A stretch of 18,324 bases of DNA from JAQBDA01 sp041301185 (GTDB lineage: Bacteria; Chloroflexota; Anaerolineae; Anaerolineales; UBA4823). The DNA is taken from NCBI GenBank assembly GCA_041301185.1, contig JBFYSV010000334.1, positions 1-18,324 on the forward strand. The letters run 5' to 3'. Under the pieces are notes generated by a model. The model searched no databases and had not been told where the DNA came from. It saw only the letters and a list, made by a program, of their open reading frames with translations. The translations under genes and the position numbers were made by a program. Positions 1-6,855 of the stretch are shown in pieces; position 1 is the stretch's first letter; every line of letters starts with the position of its first letter.

Positions 1-41
1 TGCTGCGCCAAGCCGTTGATCGTTTCCATGTTATAGTTCAT
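1..41 (-). CDS. Unidentified protein, N-terminal fragment (runs off the left edge)
   Basis: Thirteen codons are visible, reading MNYNMETINGLAQ. The ATG at 41 follows a GGAGG at about 8 nt (complement of positions 47-53), which is why I accept it as a real start. It lies 89 nt downstream of the solute-binding protein stop on the same strand, so it could be the next operon member or have its own promoter (candidate at 77-106). The fragment is too short to assign a family. An ABC permease would fit the context, but nothing in these residues shows it. Confidence 0.5.
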   Translation of the reverse strand, partial: MNYNMETINGLAQ

Positions 42-76
42 GCGGAGCCTCCGGTAGTTTGGTTTGTGGAAACCCA

Positions 77-106
77 ATCCTACCCCAGGCTCCTACTCTC
101 TGACAA
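77..106 (-). promoter_or_regulatory. Candidate sigma70-type promoter for the left-edge gene
   Basis: On the minus strand, TTGTCA (106-101) and TAGGAT (82-77) are separated by 18 bp, in the gap between the solute-binding protein stop and the ATG at 41. The -35 is good and the -10 weaker. It may be an internal operon promoter. Confidence 0.35.
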
Positions 107-130
107 CATTTGCGTGCACACCAGGGTGGT

Positions 131-1408
131 TCAGGGCTGGTTCAGGCTCTCCGCAGCCTCACGAGCTGCCACAGCAGGCTCAGCTTGTTGTTTCAGCACG
201 TTGATGGTCGCATTGAGTAAAAGCGGGCTGATGCTGTTGAGAACATCACCGGAAGGGATCAGTTGAGCGGACGAGACAATCTCGCTCGCCAGGTTGCGTT
301 GGGTAGAACTGCCCCAGTTGGCCATCGCGCTGGGCCTGGTAGGCAGGTAGCCCAAGGCGGTTGTCCAGCGAGACAGGAAATCACCTTCGCTTAAAAACTC
401 AGCCAGGTCTGCGCTCAATTTTTGCTTCTCAGGATCAGGGCTGGCTAAAGCCCACACCCAGCCTGTTGCCAGGGTAAAAGGCTGCCCGGTGAGGGTGGGC
501 AAACGCGCTCCGGCAGAGTCGGTGACCATATTCTTCAAATATTGGGAAGCCCAGGAAACGATCATATTTGTGCTGCCATCGTTAAACGCCTCCCAGACCT
601 GTTCCTGGTTCTGGTATTGGGTTACCCAAAATGGGATGATCTCGCTGGTGGCAGCGCGCTGGTAGTAATCTAGCACATCGATGAGAGGGATAGGATCTAG
701 AGTCGGGCGTCCTTGTTCATCCAGTGTTGCTCCCCCGTTGGCCTGGTATTGCGTCAGGGTGAAAAGCGCCTGTGGGTCGGCGGCAGCGAAGACCAGCGGC
801 TCGGTGGTTGCCAGCGTATCCGACAACGTGCTGGGTGGCTCAGGAATGCTTGTCATGCGGTGAACCAGGATCTGGGCATCCCCTGCAAATGGCAAACCAA
901 ACGTGCTGTCTTGCAAACGCGCCATCTGGCGAGCATACTCGTACCAGTCAGCATCCTCAACCGGCTCGATCAGATCATCAAACGGGCGCAGCAAGCCTTT
1001 CAGAGCAGCCGCTTCCAACGTAGAGCGCGGCAGCGCCACCAGATCGGGCATCGCCAGAGGGGCAGCCGCGTTGGCTGCAGTTAACGAGTCCAGGATGCCG
1101 CCCGGCCCGTCCAGAGCTTTCAGTCGCACTTCCACTCGGGTATTCGGGCGGCGAGAGGCAAATTCATCCAGTCGGGCTTTCAAGATCTCGGCTGCCGGGG
1201 TGCCTGCCTGGGGATCGAACTCTGGCGGAAGCCAGATATGCAAGGTTACCGGACCTTCCGTGGTGGGAGTAACAGCTCGAGTAGGCTGCAGGGTAGGAAT
1301 TGCGGTAGGTGTACTCTCGACTGTAGCAGTCGGAGTGGCGACCGGCAGCGCATTGCAGGCGGATGCCAATACCAGCAATATCGCGCCAAGCCAGCGATAG
1401 AATTTCAT
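131..1408 (-). CDS. Extracellular solute-binding lipoprotein (family 1-like, ABC importer)
   Basis: This 425-residue protein is likely the substrate-capturing lipoprotein of an ABC importer. It has a basic N-terminus, a hydrophobic segment and a lipobox ending LASAC, with the lipidated Cys at residue 18. A Thr/Pro/Ala-rich linker of about 30 residues follows. The mature part begins VTLHIWLPPEF, the usual first strand of these proteins. Later signatures also fit: a FGLPFAGDAQILVHR-like stretch, Trp-rich segments, and a C-terminal LGYLPTRPSA motif typical of sugar-type binding proteins. A TTG start at 1423 is possible, but that extension contains the GGAG Shine-Dalgarno 7 nt before the ATG at 1408, so I use 1408. 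It lies 33 nt after the M42 gene upstream. No permease or ATPase is in the window. The ligand is unknown; the peptidase neighbours suggest peptides, but the fold is more often linked to sugars. Confidence 0.85.
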   Translation of the reverse strand: MKFYRWLGAILLVLASACNALPVATPTATVESTPTAIPTLQPTRAVTPTTEGPVTLHIWLPPEFDPQAGTPAAEILKARLDEFASRRPNTRVEVRLKALDGPGGILDSLTAANAAAPLAMPDLVALPRSTLEAAALKGLLRPFDDLIEPVEDADWYEYARQMARLQDSTFGLPFAGDAQILVHRMTSIPEPPSTLSDTLATTEPLVFAAADPQALFTLTQYQANGGATLDEQGRPTLDPIPLIDVLDYYQRAATSEIIPFWVTQYQNQEQVWEAFNDGSTNMIVSWASQYLKNMVTDSAGARLPTLTGQPFTLATGWVWALASPDPEKQKLSADLAEFLSEGDFLSRWTTALGYLPTRPSAMANWGSSTQRNLASEIVSSAQLIPSGDVLNSISPLLLNATINVLKQQAEPAVAAREAAESLNQP

Positions 1409-1441
1409 CAAACGCTTCTCCAAAACCAGCCAGGAGGAAAC

Positions 1442-2440
1442 TTACTTTAAGTCAACCGGCTGGCTGAGCAAGCCGACCAGCAAACGGACTGCATTCTCAA
1501 CATCATCGAAATCAACCATCTCAGAAGGCGAGTGGACATACCGGCAAGGGATCGAGAGACAGCCAGCCGGCACACCCAGCCGGGTGAGCTGGATCGCCCG
1601 TGCGTCGGTGCCTCCCCGTTCCAGGATTTCCATCTGGTATGGGATCTTGCTCGCTTCTGCCGTTCTCACCATCCAATCCACCACCCGTGGGTCAGCCAGC
1701 ATGCCTGCATCCCGCACTTTGATCGCCGGTCCTTTACCCAGCCCGACTTCCATTTTTATACCCTTGGGAGTGTCGCCGGTACCGGTGACGTCTACTGCAA
1801 GCCCCAGCTGGGGGTCGATCCCGTACGCTGCGGTTGTAGCACCCCGGACACCCACTTCTTCCTGGACGCTGAACACAAAATATATCTCGTGCGGAGAGTT
1901 GTCGATCTGGCGGAGGGTCTCGATCAGCACCGCGACGCCGATCCGGTCATCCATCGATTTCGCCACCAGGCGCTTTCCCAGGTCAAGGTACGGGCGCTCA
2001 AAGACAGCCACATCCCCCACCCGCACCGAGCAGTCCTTGCGCGCGCCGGCTCCCACATCGATAAACATCTGATCAATTAATGGCGGGCTGCTCTGACCTT
2101 CCAGATTCTCAATACCGATCACGCCGCGGGTGCCATTCAGAAAGCGGACCCTGCCTCCCGGGCAATTATAGGCGCGCACCCCACCGATGGTGGTGAAGCG
2201 CACAAAGCCGTTCTCATCAATATGGGTTGCGATCAAGCCGATCTCGTCCATGTGCGCAGCCAGCATAATCTTCATTCCATTGGATGATGGCGTGCCTTTG
2301 CGCGCGATCAGGTTTCCCAGCGCATCCACCGTTACCTGGTCAGCCAGCGGCTCGACTTCTGCGCGGATAACCTGGCGGATGATCGACTCGTATCCGGATG
2401 GACCGGGGGTTTCAACAAATTTTTGGATGAGTGATTTCAT
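1442..2440 (-). CDS. M42 family metallo-aminopeptidase, paralog 1
   Basis: A cytosolic dinuclear-metal aminopeptidase of the TET/FrvX/glutamyl-aminopeptidase group, 332 residues (normal family length). Visible family motifs are AAHMDEIGL (metal ligand H63, D65), SMDDRIG (bridging D164), SVQEEVGVRGA (general base E194, ligand E195), AVDVTGTGD (ligand D217), ERGGTDARAIQ, and CRYVHSPSEM (ligand H303). All expected ligands are present, so it should be active. The start has GGAG about 7 nt upstream. It is the third of three consecutive M42 genes on this strand, 66 nt after paralog 2. Members of this family usually form 12-subunit tetrahedral particles that trim peptides released by larger proteases. 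Substrate preference cannot be read from the sequence. Confidence 0.93.
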   Translation of the reverse strand: MKSLIQKFVETPGPSGYESIIRQVIRAEVEPLADQVTVDALGNLIARKGTPSSNGMKIMLAAHMDEIGLIATHIDENGFVRFTTIGGVRAYNCPGGRVRFLNGTRGVIGIENLEGQSSPPLIDQMFIDVGAGARKDCSVRVGDVAVFERPYLDLGKRLVAKSMDDRIGVAVLIETLRQIDNSPHEIYFVFSVQEEVGVRGATTAAYGIDPQLGLAVDVTGTGDTPKGIKMEVGLGKGPAIKVRDAGMLADPRVVDWMVRTAEASKIPYQMEILERGGTDARAIQLTRLGVPAGCLSIPCRYVHSPSEMVDFDDVENAVRLLVGLLSQPVDLK

Positions 2441-2506
2441 GCATCGCTCCAGTGAGTTTAGTGTTCAGTGATTTTTTATCGAAGAATGTGCCCAGGCTGC
2501 CAACCC

Positions 2507-3604
2507 TCAACGGTCAACCTTGAATAGGTCAGACGTTAGCTGCGAGAGCGCAGTATAGACCAGGGCTACCGTGTTTTTCCAGTCCGACAGGCGGGTAATC
2601 GATAGCGGCGTATGCAAGTAGCGCCCGGGTACAGAGATCGAAACGGTGGGGATACCAGCGCGTTGCTTGTGCATGGCGCCTGCGTCGGTTCCCCCGCCGC
2701 CCGGCTGGCGAATCTGGTAAGGGATCCCGGCGGCCAGTGCCGTCTCCACCAGAAAACGGATCAGGCGCGGGTCAGACAAGGTGGCAGCATCAGCCACGTA
2801 GATTGCCGGTCCTTCACCCAGGCGGGTGTTATAGCGTGTGTTCTCCGAGCCGTCCCAGGTAGGCAGGTCATTGGCTGGAGTGCTATCCAGGGCAATTGCC
2901 ACGTCCGGTTCGAGGGCATAGGCAGCCACTTTTGCCCCGCGCAACCCGACTTCTTCCTGGACGGTAAAGGCTGCCAGCAGATCGATATTGGCGGGAGCAT
3001 TTTTGACCAGCTCGATCAGAGTGGCTACCCCCAGACGATCATCCAGCGCCTTCGCCCGCAGGCTGGCGCCGGTCCGGCTGAAGCGGGTGGCAAAAGTCGC
3101 CCGGTCGCCAACCTTGACCTTGCTGCTATTGCCTGGACCCACATCGATGCGCAGGCTATCCACCGATAGCGGAGTCCTGAGCTCATCGTTGGTGGTCAGG
3201 TGCACCGGCTTGGCGCCGATCACGCCCGGGACATGTCCTTTGCCAATCAGCACCGGCTGTCCCGCCAGGTGGCTGGGACTGACCCCACCCACGACTCCAA
3301 AACGGAAGATGCCGCCTTCTTTATCCTCGTTTTGGGTCAGCATGAAGCCGATTTCGTCCATGTGAGCTGCCAGCATGACTCGCAAGCGGTCCTGGGTGCT
3401 GCCCGCCTTGCTCGCCAGAACGTTGCCCAGATGATCGACTTTTACCTCATCCACATGCGGGCGGATCTCATCAAGGACAATCTGGCGGACTTCGCCCTCA
3501 TCTCCCGAGACAGCGCAGGCGTTAGTCAGCCGTTCCAGCAGTTTGAGCTGGGCTGCGCCAACGCGTGGCGCCTGTTTTTCTTGTGGGCTGGTCTGAGAGC
3601 TCAT
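2507..3604 (-). CDS. M42 family metallo-aminopeptidase, paralog 2
   Basis: A 365-residue M42 peptidase with a short, disordered-looking N-terminal extension (about 18 residues rich in Gln, Ser and Pro). Active-site motifs are complete: AAHMDEIGF (H81, D83), ALDDRLGVA (D188), TVQEEVGLRGA (E217/E218), AIALDSTPAND (D240), GGGGTDAGAMH, and GRYLHTPLS (H331). Relative to paralogs 1 and 3 it has an extra insertion after the D240 motif (PTWDGSENTRYNT), near the S1 region in this family, which may change specificity. Start ATG 3604 has AAGGAG about 6 nt upstream. It sits between the other two M42 genes with gaps of 48 and 66 nt. The sequences have diverged widely outside the metal motifs, so this is an old duplication rather than a recent one. 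Confidence 0.93.
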   Translation of the reverse strand: MSSQTSPQEKQAPRVGAAQLKLLERLTNACAVSGDEGEVRQIVLDEIRPHVDEVKVDHLGNVLASKAGSTQDRLRVMLAAHMDEIGFMLTQNEDKEGGIFRFGVVGGVSPSHLAGQPVLIGKGHVPGVIGAKPVHLTTNDELRTPLSVDSLRIDVGPGNSSKVKVGDRATFATRFSRTGASLRAKALDDRLGVATLIELVKNAPANIDLLAAFTVQEEVGLRGAKVAAYALEPDVAIALDSTPANDLPTWDGSENTRYNTRLGEGPAIYVADAATLSDPRLIRFLVETALAAGIPYQIRQPGGGGTDAGAMHKQRAGIPTVSISVPGRYLHTPLSITRLSDWKNTVALVYTALSQLTSDLFKVDR

Positions 3605-3652
3605 TGGCGCTCCTTGGGTAGGTATTTCTTATGCATTGTCAAATCCATCAAT

Positions 3653-4711
3653 TCAATCATCCCAGCTCAATTTCTCCATGAATTTCTCGTCCAGGCTGGC
3701 GGCAAACTCTGCCAGCAACCGCCCGGCGCGAGTAATATCTTTCATTGCGACCATTTCCACTGCTGTGTGCATATAGCGCAGCGGTATGCTGACCACCATG
3801 GTAGGAATACCTTCAGCGACAACCTGCAAGGCATAGGCATCGGTTCCTGAATGCCGGGGTAAAATATCCACCGAGTAAGGAATCTCCAGGCGGTCGGCAA
3901 GCGCAACAAATGCTTTGTGCAAGCCCGGGTGCATGTTTGGACCTAAGGCAAGGGTTGGACCACTACCCAAAGCAAAGCTCTCGTGGCTGGGAGTTCCCGG
4001 GCTGGACCCAAAGGTTACATCGATAGCGATCGCCAGCGTTGGGCGGAGTTGGAAGGCAGAGGTATAAGCGCCAGCAAAGGTTTCCTCTTCCTGCGTGGTC
4101 GCGGTTGCCCACACGTCCCATAGTATGGGGCGGTTTTTTAGCTCTTCCAGGCAGTGGGTGATAGCTGCCACCGAAGCGCGGTTATCCAGAGAGTGACCTG
4201 CCAGCAGTTCCCCCGCCATCTCAACCGGAGGCTGGGCAAACGAGATCAGATCTCCCACGCGCACCAGCCGTTTGGTTTCACCAGCGCTCAACCCGGTATC
4301 TACCAGCAGGTTCTGCAGGGTTGCCGGTCCGCTGCGGTTGTCAGGCGGCAACAAGTGGGCTGGCGGCTGTACGATCACGCCGGGCAGGTTTTCTCGCCCG
4401 TGGATCGTGACAACTTGCCCGGGCAGCACCCGCGGGTCTAACCCGCCGATTTCAGTAACCCGCAGGAATTCGCCCACCACCCCGGTCACAATCAAGCCGA
4501 TGGCATCCATGTGCGCTGCCAACATCAGGCTGGGACGCGGTTCGGCTCCACGGCCGACCTTGAGGGCGTGCAGGCTGCCCATCCGGCTGGTGCTGACTTC
4601 ATCCGCCAGCGGCCGCCAGGCGGCTTCGATCAGGTCCCGCACCGGGCTTTCATAGCCGGAAAGGCCTGAAGTCGAGATCAGTTCTTTGAGGAAAGGCAAT
4701 AGTTCAGTCAT
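3653..4711 (-). CDS. M42 family metallo-aminopeptidase, paralog 3 (divergent)
   Basis: A 352-residue M42 peptidase and the most divergent of the three. The ligands can still be followed: AAHMDAIGL (H67, D69), HSLDNRASVA (D176; usual form LDDR), TTQEEETFAGAY (E208/E209, with the usual VGLRGA replaced by ETFAGAY), AIDVTFGSSPG (D231), RHSGTDAYALQ, and LRYMHTAVEM (H315). It lies 53 nt after the Ser/Thr/Pro-rich gene and 48 nt before paralog 2. The start fits the family's N-terminus (LKELISTSGLSGYES), but no Shine-Dalgarno lies at normal spacing; a GGAGAAG is about 16 nt upstream. Because it keeps all metal ligands while losing the usual loop, it may have a different substrate from its neighbours. 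Confidence 0.92.
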   Translation of the reverse strand: MTELLPFLKELISTSGLSGYESPVRDLIEAAWRPLADEVSTSRMGSLHALKVGRGAEPRPSLMLAAHMDAIGLIVTGVVGEFLRVTEIGGLDPRVLPGQVVTIHGRENLPGVIVQPPAHLLPPDNRSGPATLQNLLVDTGLSAGETKRLVRVGDLISFAQPPVEMAGELLAGHSLDNRASVAAITHCLEELKNRPILWDVWATATTQEEETFAGAYTSAFQLRPTLAIAIDVTFGSSPGTPSHESFALGSGPTLALGPNMHPGLHKAFVALADRLEIPYSVDILPRHSGTDAYALQVVAEGIPTMVVSIPLRYMHTAVEMVAMKDITRAGRLLAEFAASLDEKFMEKLSWDD

Positions 4712-4764
4712 AGGTAAAGTTTTACTTCTCCAGAGCAGGTTCGCATATGATCATTGTACCGCTT

Positions 4765-5280
4765 TCACGGCGTAACGGTAGGCAGCGCTGGTATCGTAGC
4801 GCTGGGAGTCTCGGTCTGTGTCGGGGTCTCGGTTGGCAAGAGGGTTTCGGTCACCGTTGGCGAGCTGGTAGGGCTGGCGGGAATCTCCGTTTGGGTAGCG
4901 GTAGGGCTGGGTTCCATCGTCGCTGTGAAGGTGGGCGTGCTGGATGCTGTTACGGAAGGCAAGGTGGTTTCGGTCACTGTTGGCGAAGGGCTGGGCGTGG
5001 CGGATTGGGTGGGAGTGGCTGACAGCGTTGGCGTTAAGCTGGGCGTACCGGGGAGCAAAGTAGCCGAGGGTGATGGTGTGGAGGTAGGAGTTCCCGTTGA
5101 TGTGGCAGTTAATGTTGACGTCAGGGTATAGGTTGCCGTCGGGGTAAAGGTCGGCAAGAGTCTTGCCTGGGGAGCTTGCGAGGCTGCAAACAATCCAACA
5201 CAGTAGCATGGAATAGTCGCCAGGGTGATTGTGATCAAAGCGATGCGCAGACGTCTACGGGTGTAAGGATTGCTCAGCAC
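4765..5280 (-). CDS. Ser/Thr/Pro-rich single-pass membrane protein, unknown function
   Basis: About 171 residues. A short cytosolic N-terminus with three consecutive Arg (NPYTRRRLR) is followed by one hydrophobic segment (IALITITLATIPCYCVGLFAA). The remaining roughly 135 residues are almost only Thr, Ser, Pro and Ala in degenerate PTxTPT-like repeats, with no folded domain. I chose the GTG at 5280 because GAGG lies 8 nt upstream. An in-frame TTG at 5352 would put the N-terminus on top of the -35 box of a good promoter. It is the first gene before the three M42 peptidases, 53 nt apart. The extracellular part looks like a wall-spanning, possibly O-glycosylated stalk. The V/G-rich opposite-strand frame here is a mirror of the repeat. 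No function is assigned. Confidence 0.6.
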   Translation of the reverse strand: MLSNPYTRRRLRIALITITLATIPCYCVGLFAASQAPQARLLPTFTPTATYTLTSTLTATSTGTPTSTPSPSATLLPGTPSLTPTLSATPTQSATPSPSPTVTETTLPSVTASSTPTFTATMEPSPTATQTEIPASPTSSPTVTETLLPTETPTQTETPSATIPALPTVTP

Positions 5281-5323
5281 AGACAATACCTCAATTGGGA
5301 CATGGTTAGCCCAGGCAGGTTGG

Positions 5324-5352
5324 ATGATAACACCAGCCTGCAACTGTGGCAA
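5324..5352 (-). promoter_or_regulatory. Promoter of the M42/solute-binding-protein operon
   Basis: On the minus strand, TTGCCA (5352-5347) and TATCAT (5329-5324) are 17 bp apart. Transcription would start around 5317, giving a 5' leader of about 37 nt before the GTG at 5280. It is the only clear promoter before the run of minus-strand genes down to 131. Confidence 0.55.
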
Positions 5353-5394
5353 GTAAGCTGTGCGAGAGGCAACCCTATTGGGCTAATTTGTGGT

Positions 5395-5400
5395 TAAAAT
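5395..5400 (+). promoter_or_regulatory. -10 box of a leaderless promoter for the PIG-L gene
   Basis: TAAAAT ends exactly 6 nt before the ATG at 5407, so the transcript would begin at or next to the start codon. No Shine-Dalgarno is present before this ATG, which agrees with leaderless translation. I see no good -35 at 16-18 bp. Confidence 0.45.
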
Positions 5401-5406
5401 AGCGCC

Positions 5407-6153
5407 ATGAGATGGATCTATCTGTCGCCCCACCCAGACGATGTAGCCCTTTCTTGCGGCGGTCTGGTGTGGAAACAGGCTCAACAGGGTGAGGCGGTTT
5501 CGATCTGGACGATCTGTGCTGGTGATCCACCTGGCGGGGCGCTCTCGCCGTTTGCCGGGCAGCTTCACGCTCGCTGGGGAGTAGGCCGGCGGGCGATGGC
5601 TGCACGTAGGAAAGAAGACAGGATTTCATGCGCCAGTCTGGGAGCTGTCCACAAACACTTCCCCGTACCTGACTGCATCTACCGCCGCTCCCTGGTCAGC
5701 GGAAAGCACCTGTACGACTCCGAATCTGCCATCTTTAGCACCGTTCACCCCGATGAAGCGCAATTACTGGCAGATTTGTGTGCTTTGATTGAAAAGCGCC
5801 TACCACCTCACGCTCAACTGGTATGCCCGATGGCACTGGGTGGGCATGTGGACCACCGCCTGACCCGGGCTGCCGCAGAAGCGCTGGGTTTTCCGCTGTG
5901 GTTTTATGCCGATTACCCCTACGTGCTGCGCAATGCCGGGGATATCCCCAGCTTTTTGCCACCTGGCTGGGAGAGGCAGGTTTTTGCACTTTCCGAAGCA
6001 GACCTGCAAGCCTGGGTGAGGTCGGTGGCAGCCCACCAATCCCAGATCAGCACTTTTTGGAGCGATTTAAGCACCATGGAAGCAGCTATCCGCGGCTATT
6101 ACCACGACTCGGGCGGTGTCCGGTTGTGGAGACAGCCTAACCGGGGCGATTAA
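5407..6153 (+). CDS. PIG-L family (LmbE-like) zinc-dependent deacetylase
   Basis: A 248-residue protein of the PIG-L/LmbE/MshB superfamily, which removes acetyl groups from N-acetylated sugars using one zinc ion. The signature SPHPDDVALSCGG at residues 7-19 supplies H9 and D12 as ligands and D11 as likely general base. A second motif, GGHVDHRLT at 145-153, supplies the general-acid and ligand histidines H147 and H150. PHPDDVALSCGG-type motifs mark a common subgroup in which the usual Glu after DD is replaced by Val. Start 5407 has no Shine-Dalgarno but a -10 box 6 nt upstream, so it is probably leaderless. It diverges from the peptidase operon and is followed by the greA promoter. The substrate is unknown; glycan or thiol-sugar precursors are both possible. 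Confidence 0.88.
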   Translation: MRWIYLSPHPDDVALSCGGLVWKQAQQGEAVSIWTICAGDPPGGALSPFAGQLHARWGVGRRAMAARRKEDRISCASLGAVHKHFPVPDCIYRRSLVSGKHLYDSESAIFSTVHPDEAQLLADLCALIEKRLPPHAQLVCPMALGGHVDHRLTRAAAEALGFPLWFYADYPYVLRNAGDIPSFLPPGWERQVFALSEADLQAWVRSVAAHQSQISTFWSDLSTMEAAIRGYYHDSGGVRLWRQPNRGD

Positions 6154-6166
6154 ATCTTGCGCCCCG
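6142..6166 (+). repeat. Inverted repeat over the PIG-L stop and greA -35 box
   Basis: CGGGGCG (6142-6148) and CGCCCCG (6160-6166) form a perfect 7-bp stem with an 11-nt loop. The right arm overlaps the greA -35 hexamer. There is no U-tract, so it may be an operator or a weak 3' end of the upstream transcript. Confidence 0.45.
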
Positions 6167-6185
6167 AAATAAACTATGCTAAAAT
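6157..6185 (+). promoter_or_regulatory. greA promoter
   Basis: TTGCGC (6157-6162) and TAAAAT (6180-6185) are separated by 17 bp. The predicted start is near 6192, giving a long leader of about 125 nt. Confidence 0.6.
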
Positions 6186-6191
6186 GTGCCC

Positions 6192-6317
6192 GCGGCGATA
6201 AAGAAAGCACCAGCTTTCAGGGCGCCGCACATCGTTTAGAATGGGTCTAAGTACCCAGCTTTATCGCTAATCGCTCTGCATAGAGTGATTTATTATCTAT
6301 AAAGACAGGATATTGAC
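6192..6317 (+). promoter_or_regulatory. Structured 5' leader RNA of greA with competing helices
   Basis: Perfect complementary blocks lie close together. GCGGCG (6192-6197) pairs with CGCCGC (6223-6228), enclosing GAAAGC (6203-6208) with GCTTTC (6213-6218). GCGATAAAG (6195-6203) is a 9-nt perfect complement of CTTTATCGC (6259-6267) and cannot form together with the first helix. TGGGT (6242-6246) pairs with ACCCA (6253-6257). AATCGCTCT (6269-6277) pairs with AGAGTGATT (6282-6290), including one G-U, with a 4-nt loop and an A/U-rich stretch after it. The greA Shine-Dalgarno AGGA (6307-6310) follows. The arrangement suggests a switch or attenuator, but I do not recognise a known riboswitch class and no T-box core is present. 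Confidence 0.5.
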
Positions 6318-6779
6318 ATGCCTCCTTCTTTTTTGACTCGTGAAGGCTATCAAAAATTGCAAGAGGAATTGGAATACCTGCGCACGGTAAAACGCCAGGA
6401 AGTTGCCAAGCGTTTGCACGAAGCCATGGAAGGCGGCGAGCTGATTGAAGACGCCGAGTACGAAGCCGCCAAAAACGAGCAGGCGTTTGTTGAAGGGCGC
6501 ATCCAGGATCTGGAAATCTTGCTTGCCAACGCGCGTGTCATTGAAGATACCAGCAACAAAGAGGTAGTCCAGGTTGGCGCTAAGGTCACTATTCAGGAGG
6601 AGGGCAGCGATGCGGAAATGTATACCATCGTCGGGCCTGCTGAAGCCGACCCGCGCAATGGGCGCATCTCCAATGAATCCCCTCTCGGTCGCGCCTTGAT
6701 GGATCACCGCGCCGGTGATACCGTCCGTGTGGACGCGCCCGGCGGGTCTTTTACCGTGCAAGTATTGAAGGTGGATTGA
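6318..6779 (+). CDS. greA: Transcript cleavage/elongation factor GreA
   Basis: A 153-residue GreA that enters the RNA polymerase secondary channel and stimulates cleavage of backtracked transcripts. The N-terminal coiled coil spans about residues 7-75 and the FKBP-like C-terminal domain about 80-153 (with IVGPAEADPRNGRISNESPLGRAL). It aligns without gaps to E. coli GreA from residue 8 to the coiled-coil tip. At the tip the usual GDLxENAEY reads GELIEDAEY: the metal-binding Asp41 is Glu here, Glu44 is kept, and Asn45 is Asp. AGGA lies 7 nt before the ATG. It has its own promoter and structured leader, and is followed by a terminator-like hairpin and lysS. GreA identity is certain; full cleavage activity is less so because of the tip change. 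Confidence 0.96.
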   Translation: MPPSFLTREGYQKLQEELEYLRTVKRQEVAKRLHEAMEGGELIEDAEYEAAKNEQAFVEGRIQDLEILLANARVIEDTSNKEVVQVGAKVTIQEEGSDAEMYTIVGPAEADPRNGRISNESPLGRALMDHRAGDTVRVDAPGGSFTVQVLKVD

Positions 6780-6797
6780 TCTTGGGGCAGATTAACC

Positions 6798-6831
6798 AGC
6801 CCCGCGCAAGCATGTCCTGCGCGGGGCTTTT
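6798..6831 (+). terminator. Terminator-like hairpin between greA and lysS
   Basis: AGCCCCGCGCA (6798-6808) and TGCGCGGGGCT (6818-6828) form a perfect 11-bp GC-rich stem with a 9-nt loop, followed by a short TTTT run. lysS starts only 25 nt later with no convincing promoter between, so termination is probably partial. Confidence 0.8.
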
Positions 6832-6855
6832 GCTTAATATGGAGAAGATGTTATC

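Noticed and set aside
66..266. 66-codon plus-strand frame at the left end
   Set aside because: Antisense to the solute-binding protein's C-terminus, no motif and no ribosome site.
1409..1423. TTG start extending the solute-binding protein by five residues
   Set aside because: The extension codons contain the GGAG Shine-Dalgarno that serves the ATG at 1408.
4754..5131. Val/Gly-rich open frame of 125 codons on the plus strand
   Set aside because: It is the complement of the Thr/Pro repeat of the minus-strand gene; its composition follows from that repeat and it has no Shine-Dalgarno.
6192..6317. T-box or lysine riboswitch for greA-lysS
   Set aside because: No GGTGGNACC core is present and the leader is too short and differently organised for a lysine riboswitch; it is reported as an unclassified structured leader.
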